Source: Vreelandella halophila
Lineage (GTDB): Bacteria; Pseudomonadota; Gammaproteobacteria; Pseudomonadales; Oleiphilaceae
Direction of reading: 5' to 3'
Assembly (NCBI RefSeq): GCF_019903425.1
Contig: NZ_JACHUZ010000013.1
Coordinates: 1,648,168-1,712,167, forward strand
DNA: 64,000 nt
Made by a program: the position numbers and the translations under genes. This document shows positions 1 through 11,661 of the stretch, one piece after another (within the stretch, counting starts at the first letter, position 1; each line of letters opens with the position of its first letter). The notes under the pieces were generated by a model that had not been told where the DNA came from, searched no databases, and saw only the letters and a list, made by a program, of their open reading frames with translations.

Positions 1-987
1 GGCGACCGGCATGGTGCCGTCCAGCTCATGGTTGGGCGTGCCGTCGGCATTGAAGACCTCGGCCTGCTCACGAATGCTGGCGTCCGGTGTGAGGATGTTC
101 ACCAGCGGCAGGTCGCAGCGCTGGCCCACCGCATAGTCGTTGAAGTCATGGGCCGGGGTAATCTTGACGCAGCCGCTGCCCATTTCCGGGTCGGCGTGTT
201 CGTCGCCCACAATCGGGATGTCGCGCTCCACCAGCGGTAGCCGGATGGTGCCGCCGATCAGGTGTTTGTAGCGCTCGTCCTCCGGGTTTACCGCCACGGC
301 GGTATCACCGAGCATGGTTTCCGGGCGGGTGGTGCCGACCACCAGGTAGTCCGCGCCCTCGGCGGTGGTCTGGCCGCCGTTAATGGGGTAGCGGAAATGC
401 CAGAACTGGCCCTGCTCCTCGGTGTTCTCCACCTCAAGGTCGGAGATGGCGGTGTGCAGTTTCGGGTCCCAGTTGACCAGGCGCTTGCCGCGGTAGATCA
501 GGCCGTCGTCGAAGAGCCGGACAAAGACTTCCTGGACGGCACGGTAGAAACCGTCGTCCATGGTGAAGCGCTCGTGATCCCAGTCCACCGAGGTGCCCAG
601 CCGGCGCATCTGGCTGGTGATGGTGCCGCCGGACTGCTGCTTCCATTCCCAGACCTTGTCGATGAAGGCCTCGCGCCCGAGGTCATGGCGCGTCTGGCCT
701 TCGTCGCTGGCCAGGTTGCGTTCCACCACCATCTGGGTGGCGATGCCGGCGTGGTCACTGCCCACCTGCCAGAGGGTGTTGTCGCCCTTCATGCGGCGGT
801 GACGGATCAGCGCATCCATGAGCGTATGCTGGAAGGCATGGCCCATGTGCAGGCTGCCGGTCACGTTGGGCGGCGGGATCATGATGCAGAAGGGATCGCC
901 CTGGCCGGAAGGCGCGAAATAGCCGCGCTCTTCCCAGGTCCGGTACCACTGGTTCTCGATCTTTTCCGGCTGGTAGGTCTTGTCCAT
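1..987 (-). CDS. valS: Valine--tRNA ligase, N-terminal part (cut by window edge)
   Basis: Class Ia aminoacyl-tRNA synthetase that charges tRNA-Val in the cytoplasm. The 329 visible residues begin [15 protein letters not shown] and carry the nucleotide-binding HIGH-type motif as HMGH at residues 47-50, preceded by PPPNVTGSL. The start of the editing (CP1) domain follows, with [13 protein letters not shown] and later [13 protein letters not shown]. The KMSKS loop, anticodon-binding domain and C-terminal coiled coil lie beyond the left edge, so the gene is partial only because of the window. It lies 91 bp downstream of holC on the same strand, the usual holC-valS order. The ATG start is well supported by the family N-terminus. 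Confidence 0.97.
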   Translation of the reverse strand, partial: MDKTYQPEKIENQWYRTWEERGYFAPSGQGDPFCIMIPPPNVTGSLHMGHAFQHTLMDALIRHRRMKGDNTLWQVGSDHAGIATQMVVERNLASDEGQTRHDLGREAFIDKVWEWKQQSGGTITSQMRRLGTSVDWDHERFTMDDGFYRAVQEVFVRLFDDGLIYRGKRLVNWDPKLHTAISDLEVENTEEQGQFWHFRYPINGGQTTAEGADYLVVGTTRPETMLGDTAVAVNPEDERYKHLIGGTIRLPLVERDIPIVGDEHADPEMGSGCVKITPAHDFNDYAVGQRCDLPLVNILTPDASIREQAEVFNADGTPNHELDGTMPVA

Positions 988-1078
988 GTTTGTTCGGCCC
1001 GGGTCTGCTGGTTTGGGTTAAGGCACTAAAGGTTAACAGACCGTCGATTATACATGGTGGCCCGTCACCGGCGAACCG

Positions 1079-1516
1079 TCAGTGCGGCTTGCGGAAATCG
1101 TGGACCTGCGGGGTGATACCCAGTTCGCGCAGCTGCCGGTATTGGGCCCTGGCGCGCTGGAGACTGTCGTCGTCATTGCTGGCAATCAGGGCAAGGCGGG
1201 CGAAGCCGTCCGCCGTCGTGGGCAGGGTGGTTGCCACAATGATCAGTGTGTCCCAGTCGCTGGCCGATGGTTCGCACTCAAGCACGGCGATCGGTGCCGT
1301 GGGGCTCTGGTCGCTGCTCCGCAGCCGGTCATGGGGCAGGAAGGCCTCCGGGCGGAAGGACCACAGCATGCCGTCCAGCGCTTCGCCTGTGTCCGGGTCA
1401 TCGCAGAACAGGGCCACGCGGTCGCCATCCTGCCAGGCCTTTTCCGTCAGTCTCGCCGCATGCAGCAGGCGGGCGTCACGGCCGGAGCCGGCGAGGATGT
1501 GGAACCAGTGACTCAT
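1079..1516 (-). CDS. holC: DNA polymerase III subunit chi
   Basis: A 145-residue protein with the HolC pattern: a short N-terminal beta strand, a segment resembling KAWQDGDRVALFCDDP and a conserved central stretch around LWSFRPEAFLPHDRL. In the family, chi pairs with psi (HolD) in the clamp loader and contacts single-strand binding protein, linking the replisome to SSB-coated DNA. Length is normal (E. coli 147). It lies just upstream of valS in the same direction. In most relatives pepA sits immediately upstream of holC; here divergent lptF occupies that place. Confidence 0.95.
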   Translation of the reverse strand: MSHWFHILAGSGRDARLLHAARLTEKAWQDGDRVALFCDDPDTGEALDGMLWSFRPEAFLPHDRLRSSDQSPTAPIAVLECEPSASDWDTLIIVATTLPTTADGFARLALIASNDDDSLQRARAQYRQLRELGITPQVHDFRKPH

Positions 1517-1603
1517 GGTGTCTTCCGGGGTTGGCTGTCATTGCCGCCACAGGTTATCTAGAATGGCCCTTCCTGTCAGGCGATCGAGACGCTGGGGCTG
1601 CCC

Positions 1604-2689
1604 GTGTTCATCATTTTCCGGTACCTGGGCCGCCAGGTCCTGACCACCATGACCGCCGTTGCGCTGGTACTGCTGCTCATCTTCATGAGCGGCCGCTTCC
1701 TGCAGTATCTGGCCTCGGCTGCGGAAGGCGAATACGCGGCCAACGCCATCTTTATCGTGATGGGCTACCGGCTCCCGGAATTCCTCGAGCTGATTCTGCC
1801 ACTGAGTTTCTTCCTGGGAATCCTGCTGACCTACGGGCGCATGTATCAGGAAAGCGAAATGACAGTGCTGACCGCCTGCGGTGTGAGTGAGCGCCAGGTC
1901 CTGTTCCTGACCCTGGGGCCGGGAATTCTGGTGGCATGTCTGGTAGGGGCCATGAGTCTGTGGCTGACCCCGGCGGGGATCCAGCAGGTGGACCGCATCT
2001 TCGCGGAACAGGCCCAGCGTACCGGTTTCGAGATGCTGGCGCCGGGGCGCTTCCAGGAGATGGGCTCGAACGACCGTGTCACCTATACCCGGGCCATGAG
2101 TGATGACAAGCAGACCCTGGAAGGGGTGTTCATGGCAGAAGGCGGGAAAGACGGGCGCTTCACGCTCATGAAGGCGGTTGAGGGCACCCAGATTGTGGAA
2201 GAAGAGGGTGAGCGGTTCCTGGTGCTCCATGAGGGGGTCCGTTTTGAGGGGCGGCCGGGCGGAGCGGAATTCGATGCCATGACCTTTGAGGATTACGGGC
2301 TCAGGATCGAATCGCCTACCGGCGTGAGCTCGGGAGGATCCCGTGAAAGCCAGCCCACGCTCGAGCTTATGGCGTCCGAGGCGCGGGCCGATCAGGCCAT
2401 GGTGCACTGGCGCCTGTCCCTGCCGCTGCTGGTTCTGGTGATCACGGTGCTCGCCATTCCGCTGAGCCGGGTGAATCCCCGTCAGGGTCGCTTCTTCCAC
2501 CTGCTGCCGGGGATCCTGGTGTTCATCAGCTATCTGGGCGTGCTGATCCTGGGGCGGGATGCCATTGCCTCAGGCCAGGTCCCCACTCAGGCGGGGCTGT
2601 GGGTCGTGCATGGCGCTTACCTGGTGCTGGGCATGGCCATGCTGGGCTGGCCTGCAATGCGGCTGCGCGGGGGTGCGTCATGCGTCTGA
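1604..2689 (+). CDS. lptF: LPS export ABC transporter permease LptF
   Basis: Inner-membrane permease of the LptB2FG complex that extracts lipopolysaccharide from the inner membrane and feeds it to the LptC/LptA bridge. The 361 residues show the family plan: about three N-terminal membrane segments (residues 10-120), a periplasmic beta-jellyroll domain (about 130-265) and three C-terminal membrane segments (about 270-355). The start is GTG, giving FIIFRYLGRQ, which aligns with the conserved LptF N-terminus. It overlaps lptG by 10 bp, indicating translational coupling, and is divergent from holC with an 87 bp gap that must hold both promoters. Confidence 0.95.
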   Translation: MFIIFRYLGRQVLTTMTAVALVLLLIFMSGRFLQYLASAAEGEYAANAIFIVMGYRLPEFLELILPLSFFLGILLTYGRMYQESEMTVLTACGVSERQVLFLTLGPGILVACLVGAMSLWLTPAGIQQVDRIFAEQAQRTGFEMLAPGRFQEMGSNDRVTYTRAMSDDKQTLEGVFMAEGGKDGRFTLMKAVEGTQIVEEEGERFLVLHEGVRFEGRPGGAEFDAMTFEDYGLRIESPTGVSSGGSRESQPTLELMASEARADQAMVHWRLSLPLLVLVITVLAIPLSRVNPRQGRFFHLLPGILVFISYLGVLILGRDAIASGQVPTQAGLWVVHGAYLVLGMAMLGWPAMRLRGGASCV

Positions 2690-3738
2690 TTGACGGCTAC
2701 ATTATGCGGGTGGTGGCGGCTTCCATACTGCTGGTGCTGCTGGTGGTCCAGGCATTGGATTTCGTCTTCGCCTACATCGCGGAGCTCGAGGACACGGTCA
2801 ACGACTACCAGGCGTGGGATGCTTTCCTCTTCATGCTCTATACCCTGCCGCGGAGGATCTATGAGTTCCTGCCGCTGGCCGCATTCATGGGCGCCCTGGT
2901 GGGGCTGGGCCAGCTGGCGAACAATTCCGAGCTGGTGGTGATCCGGGCCGCGGGTGTCTCGCTGGGGCGCATCGCCTGGTCCGCCATGAAACCGGCGCTG
3001 GTGGTGGTGCTGGTCAGTCTGGTGATCGGTGATTTCGTGGCGCCTCCTGCCGAACAGGCCGCCCAGAGCAACAAAGCGGTTGCCCGTCACGGAGGGCAGG
3101 CGGCGGCAACCCATGGGTTCTGGCACCGGGAGGATGATGTGTTCATGCACTTCAACACGGTGTTGCCCAGTGGTGAACTCCATGGCGTCTCCCTGTTCCG
3201 TTTCGGTGAGGACGAGTGGCTGGAGGAAGCTCTCTATGCCGAGCGCGGGGAGTACCAGGGCGATTACTGGCTGCTGCATGATGTGAGCCACTCCCGGATC
3301 CGGGAGCAGTCCGTTAGCACGGATAAGCAGGACACCTTCCGCTGGGAGAATGGTCTCTCGCCGGATGTGCTCAGTGTGTTGACGGTGAGGCCGGATCGGC
3401 TGGCGATCAGTGGCCTCTATACCTATGCCACCTACATGGAGAGTCAGGGCCTGAATGCCAGCGACTACTGGCTCGCGTTCTGGAAGAAGACCCTGCAGCC
3501 GCTGGGGACCGCCGCTATGGTCCTGCTTGCCATTTCCTTCGTGTTCGGGCCGCTGCGCTCGGTCACTATGGGATTCCGGATTTTCTGTGGGCTGCTGGCT
3601 GGGCTTGGCTTCAAATACACCCAGGACCTGCTGGGGCCCATGAGCCTGGTGTATGGCTTCAGCCCAGCGCTGGCAACCATCGTTCCCATCGCTATTGCCG
3701 GGAGTATCGGGGTGGTGCTGCTGCGCAGGGCAGGGTAA
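2680..3738 (+). CDS. lptG: LPS export ABC transporter permease LptG
   Basis: Partner of LptF in the LptB2FG lipopolysaccharide exporter. The ATG at 2680 gives MRLIDGYIMRVV, a typical LptG N-terminus, 10 bp inside the end of lptF; starts further upstream in this frame would run deep into lptF. The 352 residues repeat the LptF layout: N-terminal membrane helices, a periplasmic beta domain (roughly 140-260) and C-terminal helices ending in a basic tail. LptB is not in the window, as is usual because it is encoded with lptA/lptC. The gene converges on the RDD gene with only 6 bp between them. Confidence 0.95.
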   Translation: MRLIDGYIMRVVAASILLVLLVVQALDFVFAYIAELEDTVNDYQAWDAFLFMLYTLPRRIYEFLPLAAFMGALVGLGQLANNSELVVIRAAGVSLGRIAWSAMKPALVVVLVSLVIGDFVAPPAEQAAQSNKAVARHGGQAAATHGFWHREDDVFMHFNTVLPSGELHGVSLFRFGEDEWLEEALYAERGEYQGDYWLLHDVSHSRIREQSVSTDKQDTFRWENGLSPDVLSVLTVRPDRLAISGLYTYATYMESQGLNASDYWLAFWKKTLQPLGTAAMVLLAISFVFGPLRSVTMGFRIFCGLLAGLGFKYTQDLLGPMSLVYGFSPALATIVPIAIAGSIGVVLLRRAG

Positions 3739-3744
3739 AACCGG

Positions 3745-4251
3745 TTACTGCTTTCTGTTCTTTTTGGGCAACTGCACCGTACGGCTTCCCGACAGGCGGT
3801 CCGTCCAGCTCCGGTGCTGTGAATCCAGCCACTGCCACAGCCACCCAAGCCCGAAGGTAGCCCAGCTCAGCGCTCCCGCAATGATCCTCAGCAGCGCCTG
3901 GGTCCAACTGACTACGGATCCGTCCGTGTTCTCGATCCGTATCCGCCAGGTCTGCATACCCAGGGTCTGCCCGGCCCGCCGCCAGAAAAATCCAAAGAAC
4001 AGCCACAGGCTGGCAATCAGCACCAGGGTCAGAACCGGGTCGTGTCCAACACTGCCCCCGGGGGTCGCCATGGTGGCGTAGCGGTCGCTGAACAGGCCGA
4101 TGCTGATCAGCAGCTTATGCAGGCCAGTGTAGGCCGCGGTGACCACGAAGATCAGTGCGAGGCACAGCAGGCTGTCATAGAGCATGGCCATCAGGCGGCG
4201 CCAGAGGGGGGCCGGAGGATGCGAGTCGGAGGTCGCGGGTTCGCTGGTCAT
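3745..4251 (-). CDS. RDD family membrane protein
   Basis: A 168-residue inner-membrane protein with the RDD pattern: a first helix after [14 protein letters not shown], the R and D of which are the family's name residues, a second helix around residues 72-92, and a third after [16 protein letters not shown] basic lysine/arginine tail ends the protein. Function is not established for this subgroup; some RDD proteins act as Na+/H+ antiporters in halophiles, but that is only suggestive. The ATG at 4251 is preferred to an in-frame GTG at 4260. In Pseudomonas relatives an RDD gene also sits beside lptG. Confidence 0.85.
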   Translation of the reverse strand: MTSEPATSDSHPPAPLWRRLMAMLYDSLLCLALIFVVTAAYTGLHKLLISIGLFSDRYATMATPGGSVGHDPVLTLVLIASLWLFFGFFWRRAGQTLGMQTWRIRIENTDGSVVSWTQALLRIIAGALSWATFGLGWLWQWLDSQHRSWTDRLSGSRTVQLPKKNRKQ

Positions 4252-4442
4252 CGGGCGCACGGCAATTGCTGGAAGTGGCCGGTATTGTACCGGCTCAGGG
4301 CCGGCGCGGCGAGGTGGCCCGTTGCCAGAGGCGTGATACGGTCCCCGTATGGCGCGTTCCCCGGCTTTTTGCGGCTGTGTTAGAGTGTCGCCCTCAGAAT
4401 CAATGCAATCCTCACCACCAAGAGAACGGGTCCGAGTCCGCT

Positions 4443-7073
<2,631 letters not shown>

Positions 7074-7094
7074 GGGTCTAAGGGCTATCCCTAC

Positions 7095-7123
7095 CTGTAC
7101 AGCTGGCCAAACAGGTCTATAAT
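7095..7123 (+). promoter_or_regulatory. Candidate sigma-70 promoter for lysC
   Basis: A perfect TATAAT at 7118-7123 is preceded, after a 17 bp spacer, by CTGTAC at 7095-7100, a weak match to TTGACA. It lies in the 112 bp gap between alaS and lysC and would give a leader of roughly 55 nt. Spacing and the perfect -10 are seen directly; activity is inferred. Confidence 0.55.
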
Positions 7124-7185
7124 TCGTCCGGCGCTAGTAGTGAACCGGGATTCATTTAATCCGTTCGGGCAAGGAATACGCACAC

Positions 7186-8424
7186 ATGGCGTTGTACGTA
7201 AAGAAATTCGGCGGCACCTCCGTTGGCTCGATTGATCGGATCGAGTCAGTCGCGGATCAGCTCCAGGCCGCGCGTGAGGCCGGAGACGATGTTGTGGTCG
7301 TGGTTTCGGCCATGAGTGGCGAGACCAATCGGCTGATTGATCTCGCCAGCCAGGTGATGGATGATCCGGATCCACGTGAGATGGATGTTCTGGTTTCCAC
7401 CGGCGAGCAGGTGACCATTGCACTCCTCAGCATGGCCTTGCTGAAGCGGGGCGTGGATGCCCGCTCCTACACCGGCGGCCAGGTTCGCATCACCACTGAC
7501 AGCTCTCACACCAAAGCCCGTATCCAGGATATTGACGAGCACAACATGCGCAGCGATCTGGATTCCGGGCGCGTGGTGGTTGTGGCCGGTTTCCAGGGGA
7601 TGGACGAGGAAGGCCGCATCACCACGCTTGGCCGTGGTGGCTCGGACACCACGGCCGTGGCGCTTGCGGCTGCGCTCAAGGCCGACGAGTGCCATATCTA
7701 CACCGATGTGGACGGCGTCTACACCACGGATCCGCGGATCGTGGACGGCGCCCGCCGGCTCGAGACCATCACCTTTGAGGAGATGCTCGAGATGGCCAGC
7801 CTGGGCTCCAAGGTGCTGCAGATCCGCTCGGTGGAATTCGCCGGCAAGTACAACGTACCGGTCAGGGTGCTTTCCAGCTTCAAGGAGGGTTCCGGAACCC
7901 TGATCACCTTTGACGACGAGGACGATATGGAAAAGCCAGTGGTCTCGGGTATCGCGTTTAACCGCGATGAAGCCAAGCTGACGGTAGTGGGTGTGGCGGA
8001 CGTTCCCGGCGTCGCTTCACGTATCCTCAAGCCGGTCAGTGACGCGGGAATTGAAGTGGACATGATCGTCCAGAATGTCGGTTCGGATAACCGCACCGAC
8101 TTCACGTTCACGGTTCACAGGAACGACTACCGTCAGTCACTGGAGCTTCTGGAAAACTTGGGTCGTGATCTCGACGTACAGGCTGTACAGGGCGATGAGC
8201 ACATTGCCAAGGTATCCATTGTGGGCGTGGGTATGCGCTCCCATGCGGGCGTTGCCTCACGGATGTTCGATGCGCTTTCCGCGGAAGGCATCAATATCCA
8301 GATGATCTCAACCTCCGAAATCAAGATCTCGGTGGTGATCAATGAGAAATACCTGGAGCTGGCAGTGCGCACGCTGCACAGCGCATTCGGCCTTGAAGAG
8401 GCTGAAATCCGGGAAGAAGACTGA
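7186..8424 (+). CDS. lysC: Aspartate kinase
   Basis: Phosphorylates aspartate as the first step toward lysine, threonine, methionine and, in many halophiles, ectoine. The 412 residues have the kinase motif KFGGTSVGS at the N-terminus, a nucleotide/aspartate site around [16 protein letters not shown], and two C-terminal ACT-type regulatory repeats (about 265-335 and 345-410) with [16 protein letters not shown]. This is the class of monofunctional aspartokinase found in Pseudomonas, normally feedback-inhibited by lysine and/or threonine. It sits between alaS and csrA in a widely conserved order. Ectoine-type aspartokinases lie with ectABC, which is not seen here. Confidence 0.96.
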   Translation: MALYVKKFGGTSVGSIDRIESVADQLQAAREAGDDVVVVVSAMSGETNRLIDLASQVMDDPDPREMDVLVSTGEQVTIALLSMALLKRGVDARSYTGGQVRITTDSSHTKARIQDIDEHNMRSDLDSGRVVVVAGFQGMDEEGRITTLGRGGSDTTAVALAAALKADECHIYTDVDGVYTTDPRIVDGARRLETITFEEMLEMASLGSKVLQIRSVEFAGKYNVPVRVLSSFKEGSGTLITFDDEDDMEKPVVSGIAFNRDEAKLTVVGVADVPGVASRILKPVSDAGIEVDMIVQNVGSDNRTDFTFTVHRNDYRQSLELLENLGRDLDVQAVQGDEHIAKVSIVGVGMRSHAGVASRMFDALSAEGINIQMISTSEIKISVVINEKYLELAVRTLHSAFGLEEAEIREED

Positions 8425-8584
8425 ACAACCATAACAAAACATGACTGGCGAAAACGCGTGCAGGCTCCAATAATTAGGAAGCCGAACTGAAAACGACACT
8501 GGGGAGCGTCTCGCGACTGAGCCGGAAAGGGCAGTGGGGGCGTATAACCGGAAAGCGGTTAAAACGGAACAAGGAGTTTGGGAA

Positions 8585-8776
8585 ATGCTGATTCTGACAC
8601 GTCGCGTCGGCGAGACACTCATGGTCGGTGATGAGGTGACTGTGACCGTTCTCGGCGTCAAGGGAAACCAGGTGCGTATCGGCGTGAACGCGCCGAAGGA
8701 AGTGGCCGTGCACCGTGAGGAAATCTATCAGCGCATCCAGCAGGAGCAGGACGAAGACGAGCCGGAACGCGAGTGA
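8585..8776 (+). CDS. csrA: Carbon storage regulator CsrA (RsmA)
   Basis: RNA-binding global post-transcriptional regulator that binds GGA-containing leaders and controls motility, biofilm and carbon metabolism. The 63 residues start [16 protein letters not shown] and contain the RNA-contact segments near residues 4-7 and 44 ([15 protein letters not shown] and VHREEIY regions). A clear AAGGAG at 8571-8576 sits 8 bp upstream of the ATG. The C-terminal tail is acidic. Location after lysC and before tRNA-Ser is the standard gammaproteobacterial context. The 160 bp lysC-csrA gap probably carries its own promoters. Confidence 0.97.
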   Translation: MLILTRRVGETLMVGDEVTVTVLGVKGNQVRIGVNAPKEVAVHREEIYQRIQQEQDEDEPERE

Positions 8777-8863
8777 GTCCGGGCCTGTGCGGCGGCTGCC
8801 ATGAATTTTCGCGTCAACCCTATGAAAACGCGTCACATATGGTAGTATACGCCGCGTTCTCAC

Positions 8864-8956
<93 letters not shown>

Positions 8957-8960
8957 ATCT

Positions 8961-9037
8961 GCGGCCGTAGCTCAGCTGGATAGAGCACGTGGCTACGAAC
9001 CACGGGGTCGGAGGTTCGAATCCTCCCGGCCGCACCA
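8961..9037 (+). tRNA. tRNA-Arg(ACG), copy 1
   Basis: A 77 nt cloverleaf with acceptor stem GCGGCCG/CGGCCGC and encoded CCA. The anticodon loop CTACGAA gives ACG, read as ICG after deamination, for the CGU/CGC/CGA arginine codons. It starts 6 bp after tRNA-Ser and is probably co-transcribed with it. Confidence 0.97.
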
Positions 9038-9044
9038 GATTTCG

Positions 9045-9075
9045 CACTGATATCGAGAGGTATCAGTGTTCTTTT
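9045..9075 (+). terminator. Hairpin with T-rich tail between the two tRNA-Arg genes
   Basis: A perfect 8 bp inverted repeat, CACTGATA (9045-9052) and TATCAGTG (9061-9068), has an 8 nt loop and is followed by TTCTTTT. It could be a weak intrinsic terminator or a processing signal for the tRNA transcript. The stem is A/T-rich, so strength is uncertain. Confidence 0.45.
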
Positions 9076-9093
9076 GCAAAACCTGCCTTATAA

Positions 9094-9170
9094 GCGGCTG
9101 TAGCTCAGCTGGATAGAGCACGTGGCTACGAACCACGGGGTCGGGGGTTCGAATCCTCCCAGCCGCACCA
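9094..9170 (+). tRNA. tRNA-Arg(ACG), copy 2
   Basis: A 77 nt tRNA nearly identical to the copy at 8961. The acceptor stem is GCGGCTG/CAGCCGC, so one base pair changed from C-G to T-A on both sides and pairing is preserved. The anticodon is ACG and CCA is encoded. It ends the Ser-Arg-Arg cluster. Confidence 0.97.
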
Positions 9171-9549
9171 TTTCTAAACTGATACCAAAAGCGTGTCAGC
9201 ATCTGCTCAGCCGCACCTTCTTTTAGCTTTGTTGCCTCACCAGTGTTATCGGCGCCCTTTCGGTAAGTCCGGTAAAAGGTGTTGCTGTGGTGGGGAGTGG
9301 CTCTCCGATCATTCCCGTAGGAAGTGTTCCTGCTATCTTCCGTTCGCCTCCGCCTTGGCTGGAGCGGCTTGCTTTTTATCAACCCTTAGCTTGCAATCGA
9401 CTGAAATTATGGGTATAAAACGCCGCGCTTCGCCGCAGAAGCCGGTTTTTTATTGCCCGTTAAGGCGAGAAACTGTAAATTGTGGCAGATTTTGCGAGGT
9501 CTATGAGTGGCTTTCGCAACCAATGAATCCCGCTTGAAAGGTGATTTCC
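9171..9549. other. Intergenic stretch between tRNA-Arg and oadG
   Basis: No credible gene is seen in these 379 bases. Just after the tRNA there is an imperfect hairpin (CTGATAC near 9180 with GTGTCAG near 9194, one G-U pair). The 10-mer CAGCCGCACC at 9209 repeats the 3' end of the upstream tRNA. The right half holds the oadGAB promoter and a short hairpin in its leader. Confidence 0.6.
9391..9419 (+). promoter_or_regulatory. Candidate sigma-70 promoter for oadGAB
   Basis: TTGCAA at 9391-9396 and TATAAA at 9414-9419 are separated by exactly 17 bp. Initiation near 9426 would give a leader of about 125 nt. Right at its 5' end, GCTTC (9427-9431) and GAAGC (9438-9442) can form a small hairpin followed by CGGTTTTTTA. 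That could protect the 5' end or act as an attenuator. Boxes and spacing are seen; function is inferred. Confidence 0.6.
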
Positions 9550-9795
9550 ATGGATGAAGTGATGCAGGGGGCTCTGGACCTGATGCTGGTCGGCATGGGG
9601 TTCGTGTTTTCCTTTCTGATCATTCTGGTGTTCGTCACCATGCTGATGTCCCGCATCGCGGGGCGTATTGCGCCCCCGGAGCCGGCTCGCCCCCGAGGTG
9701 GAGCCCAGGGTGGCGCTGATGCCATGCAGGACCCGAAACTCAAGGCGGTTATTTCCGAAGCCGTTGCCAGGCACCGGGCTCGTCGCCGGCAATGA
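9550..9795 (+). CDS. oadG: Oxaloacetate decarboxylase gamma subunit
   Basis: Small membrane anchor of the sodium-pumping oxaloacetate decarboxylase. The 81 residues have one N-terminal membrane helix (about residues 10-34), then a Pro/Ala/Gly-rich linker and a charged C-terminal tail ending HRARRRQ. In the family gamma bridges the biotin-carrying alpha subunit and the membrane beta subunit and binds zinc near its C-terminus. ATG at 9550 is preferred because GAAAGG lies 8 bp upstream; a GTG three codons earlier is possible. It is the first gene of oadG-oadA-oadB. Confidence 0.9.
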   Translation: MDEVMQGALDLMLVGMGFVFSFLIILVFVTMLMSRIAGRIAPPEPARPRGGAQGGADAMQDPKLKAVISEAVARHRARRRQ

Positions 9796-9852
9796 CTCGC
9801 CGCGCCTGACGCGCGGCCGGGAACCCTACACGAGATAAAAAAGGTCAGAACG

Positions 9853-11646
9853 ATGACAGACAGCAAGCAACCCCTGGGGATCACGGATGTGGTGCTGCGT
9901 GACGCGCATCAGTCCCTGTTCGCGACCCGCATGCGACTGGACGATATGCTGCCGATCGCCGAGAAGCTCGATCAGGTGGGCTTCTGGTCAGTTGAGTCCT
10001 GGGGCGGGGCCACCTTTGATTCCTGCATCCGCTATCTGGGCGAGGACCCCTGGGAGCGGATCCGTGAGTTGAAAAAAGCCATGCCCAACACCCGCCAGCA
10101 AATGCTGCTGCGTGGCCAGAACCTGCTGGGCTACCGCCATTATGCGGATGACGTAGTGCGCCGCTTTGTGGAGCGTGCTTCCGAGAACGGCGTGGACGTG
10201 TTCCGGATCTTCGACGCGATGAACGACCCGCGCAACCTGGAGACCGCCATCCAGGCCACGAAGGAGACCGGCAAGCACGCGCAGGGCACCATCTCATACA
10301 CGGTCAGCCCGGTTCACACCATTGAGATGTGGGTGGACCTGGCGAAGAAGATCGAGTCCATGGGTGCGGATTCCCTTGCGATCAAGGACATGGCGGGGCT
10401 CATGAAGCCCTATGTCTGCTACGAGCTGGTGACCCGCCTCAAGAAGGAACTTGGTATTCCCATCCAGTTCCACTCCCATGCGACCACCGGCATGTCTACC
10501 GCCAGCATCATCAAGGCGGCCGAGGCGGGTGTCGACCGGGTGGACGCCGCCATTTCTTCCATGAGCATGACCTACGGGCATTCGCCTACTGAATCGGTTG
10601 TGGCGATCATGCAGGATACGGAGCGTGACACCGGTCTGGATATCGAGAAACTGGAGGATATCGCCAAGTACTTCCGCGAAGTGCGCAAGAAGTACGCGAA
10701 GTTCGAGGGCTCCCTGCGGGGTGTGGACTCACGGATCCTCGTGGCCCAGGTGCCGGGTGGCATGCTTACCAACATGGAAGGCCAGCTCAAGGAGCAGAAC
10801 GCCGGCGACAAGATGGATGAACTGCTGGCCGAGATCCCACGTGTGCGCGAGGATCTGGGCTACATCCCGCTGGTTACACCGACTTCCCAGATCGTGGGCA
10901 CCCAGGCGGTACTCAATGTGCTGACCGGTGAGCGCTACAAGTCCATTTCCAAGGAGACCTCCGCGGTGCTCAAGGGTGAGTACGGCGCGGCGCCGGCCGA
11001 CTGCAACAAGGAGCTGCAGGAGCGGGTCCTCGACGGTGGCGAGCCGGTCACCTGTCGCCCCGCTGATCTGATTGAGCCCGAGATGGAGCGGCTGACAGAA
11101 GAGCTCCGCCAGGAAGCGAAGGACAAGAGCTTCACCATCGCGGACAACGAGGTGGATGACGTCCTGACCTATGCGCTCTTCCCGCAGATCGGTCTGAAGT
11201 TCCTGGAGAATCGCGGTAACCCGGAAGCCTTTGAACCGGTTCCGACCGGCGAGGAAGCGGCCAAGCCGGCTGCGCCTGGTGAGCCCGAGACCTATACCGT
11301 TACGGTCGAAGGCCAGTCCTATGTGGTGGAGGTTGCCGACGGTGGCGACATCACCAACATCCAGCCCGCGCAGGGCGGTGGTCAGGCCCAGGCTCCGGCC
11401 GGTGGTGGCCAGGCGCCAGCACCAGCGGGTGGCGGGGAACCGGTATCCGCGCCTCTGGCCGGCAACATTTTCAAGGTTCATGTGAGCCCCGGCCAGCAGG
11501 TCAATGAAGGCGACGTGCTGATCATTCTCGAGGCCATGAAGATGGAGACCGAGGTGAAGGCGGACCGTTCCGGTACGGTCGGCTCCGTTACCGTCAAGGT
11601 CGGCGACAGCGTGGCCGTTGGCGACGAACTTCTGACTCTGGGATAA
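9853..11646 (+). CDS. oadA: Oxaloacetate decarboxylase alpha subunit (biotin-containing)
   Basis: Carboxyltransferase that moves the carboxyl group of oxaloacetate to biotin. The 597 residues contain the catalytic TIM-barrel with [14 protein letters not shown] near residue 15 and [11 protein letters not shown], then the PYC/OADA conserved domain (about 300-460), a Pro/Ala/Gly-rich linker (about 495-515) and a C-terminal biotinyl domain with EAMKMET, biotin lysine at K563. Length is normal. The Ala-Pro linker is typical of swinging-arm enzymes. With oadG and oadB it forms a pump coupling decarboxylation to Na+ export; its membership in this triad rules out pyruvate carboxylase subunit B as the better name. 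Confidence 0.96.
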   Translation: MTDSKQPLGITDVVLRDAHQSLFATRMRLDDMLPIAEKLDQVGFWSVESWGGATFDSCIRYLGEDPWERIRELKKAMPNTRQQMLLRGQNLLGYRHYADDVVRRFVERASENGVDVFRIFDAMNDPRNLETAIQATKETGKHAQGTISYTVSPVHTIEMWVDLAKKIESMGADSLAIKDMAGLMKPYVCYELVTRLKKELGIPIQFHSHATTGMSTASIIKAAEAGVDRVDAAISSMSMTYGHSPTESVVAIMQDTERDTGLDIEKLEDIAKYFREVRKKYAKFEGSLRGVDSRILVAQVPGGMLTNMEGQLKEQNAGDKMDELLAEIPRVREDLGYIPLVTPTSQIVGTQAVLNVLTGERYKSISKETSAVLKGEYGAAPADCNKELQERVLDGGEPVTCRPADLIEPEMERLTEELRQEAKDKSFTIADNEVDDVLTYALFPQIGLKFLENRGNPEAFEPVPTGEEAAKPAAPGEPETYTVTVEGQSYVVEVADGGDITNIQPAQGGGQAQAPAGGGQAPAPAGGGEPVSAPLAGNIFKVHVSPGQQVNEGDVLIILEAMKMETEVKADRSGTVGSVTVKVGDSVAVGDELLTLG

Positions 11647-11661
11647 GAAGGGCTGTACGGC

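Noticed and set aside
9209-9218. Integration att site (CAGCCGCACC repeated from the tRNA-Arg 3' end)
   Set aside because: Only 10 bases, no integrase or foreign DNA between the copies; could be chance or a tRNA remnant.
8993-9382. A minus-strand open frame over the tRNA-Arg cluster
   Set aside because: It covers two tRNA genes in antisense; such frames are common annotation errors.
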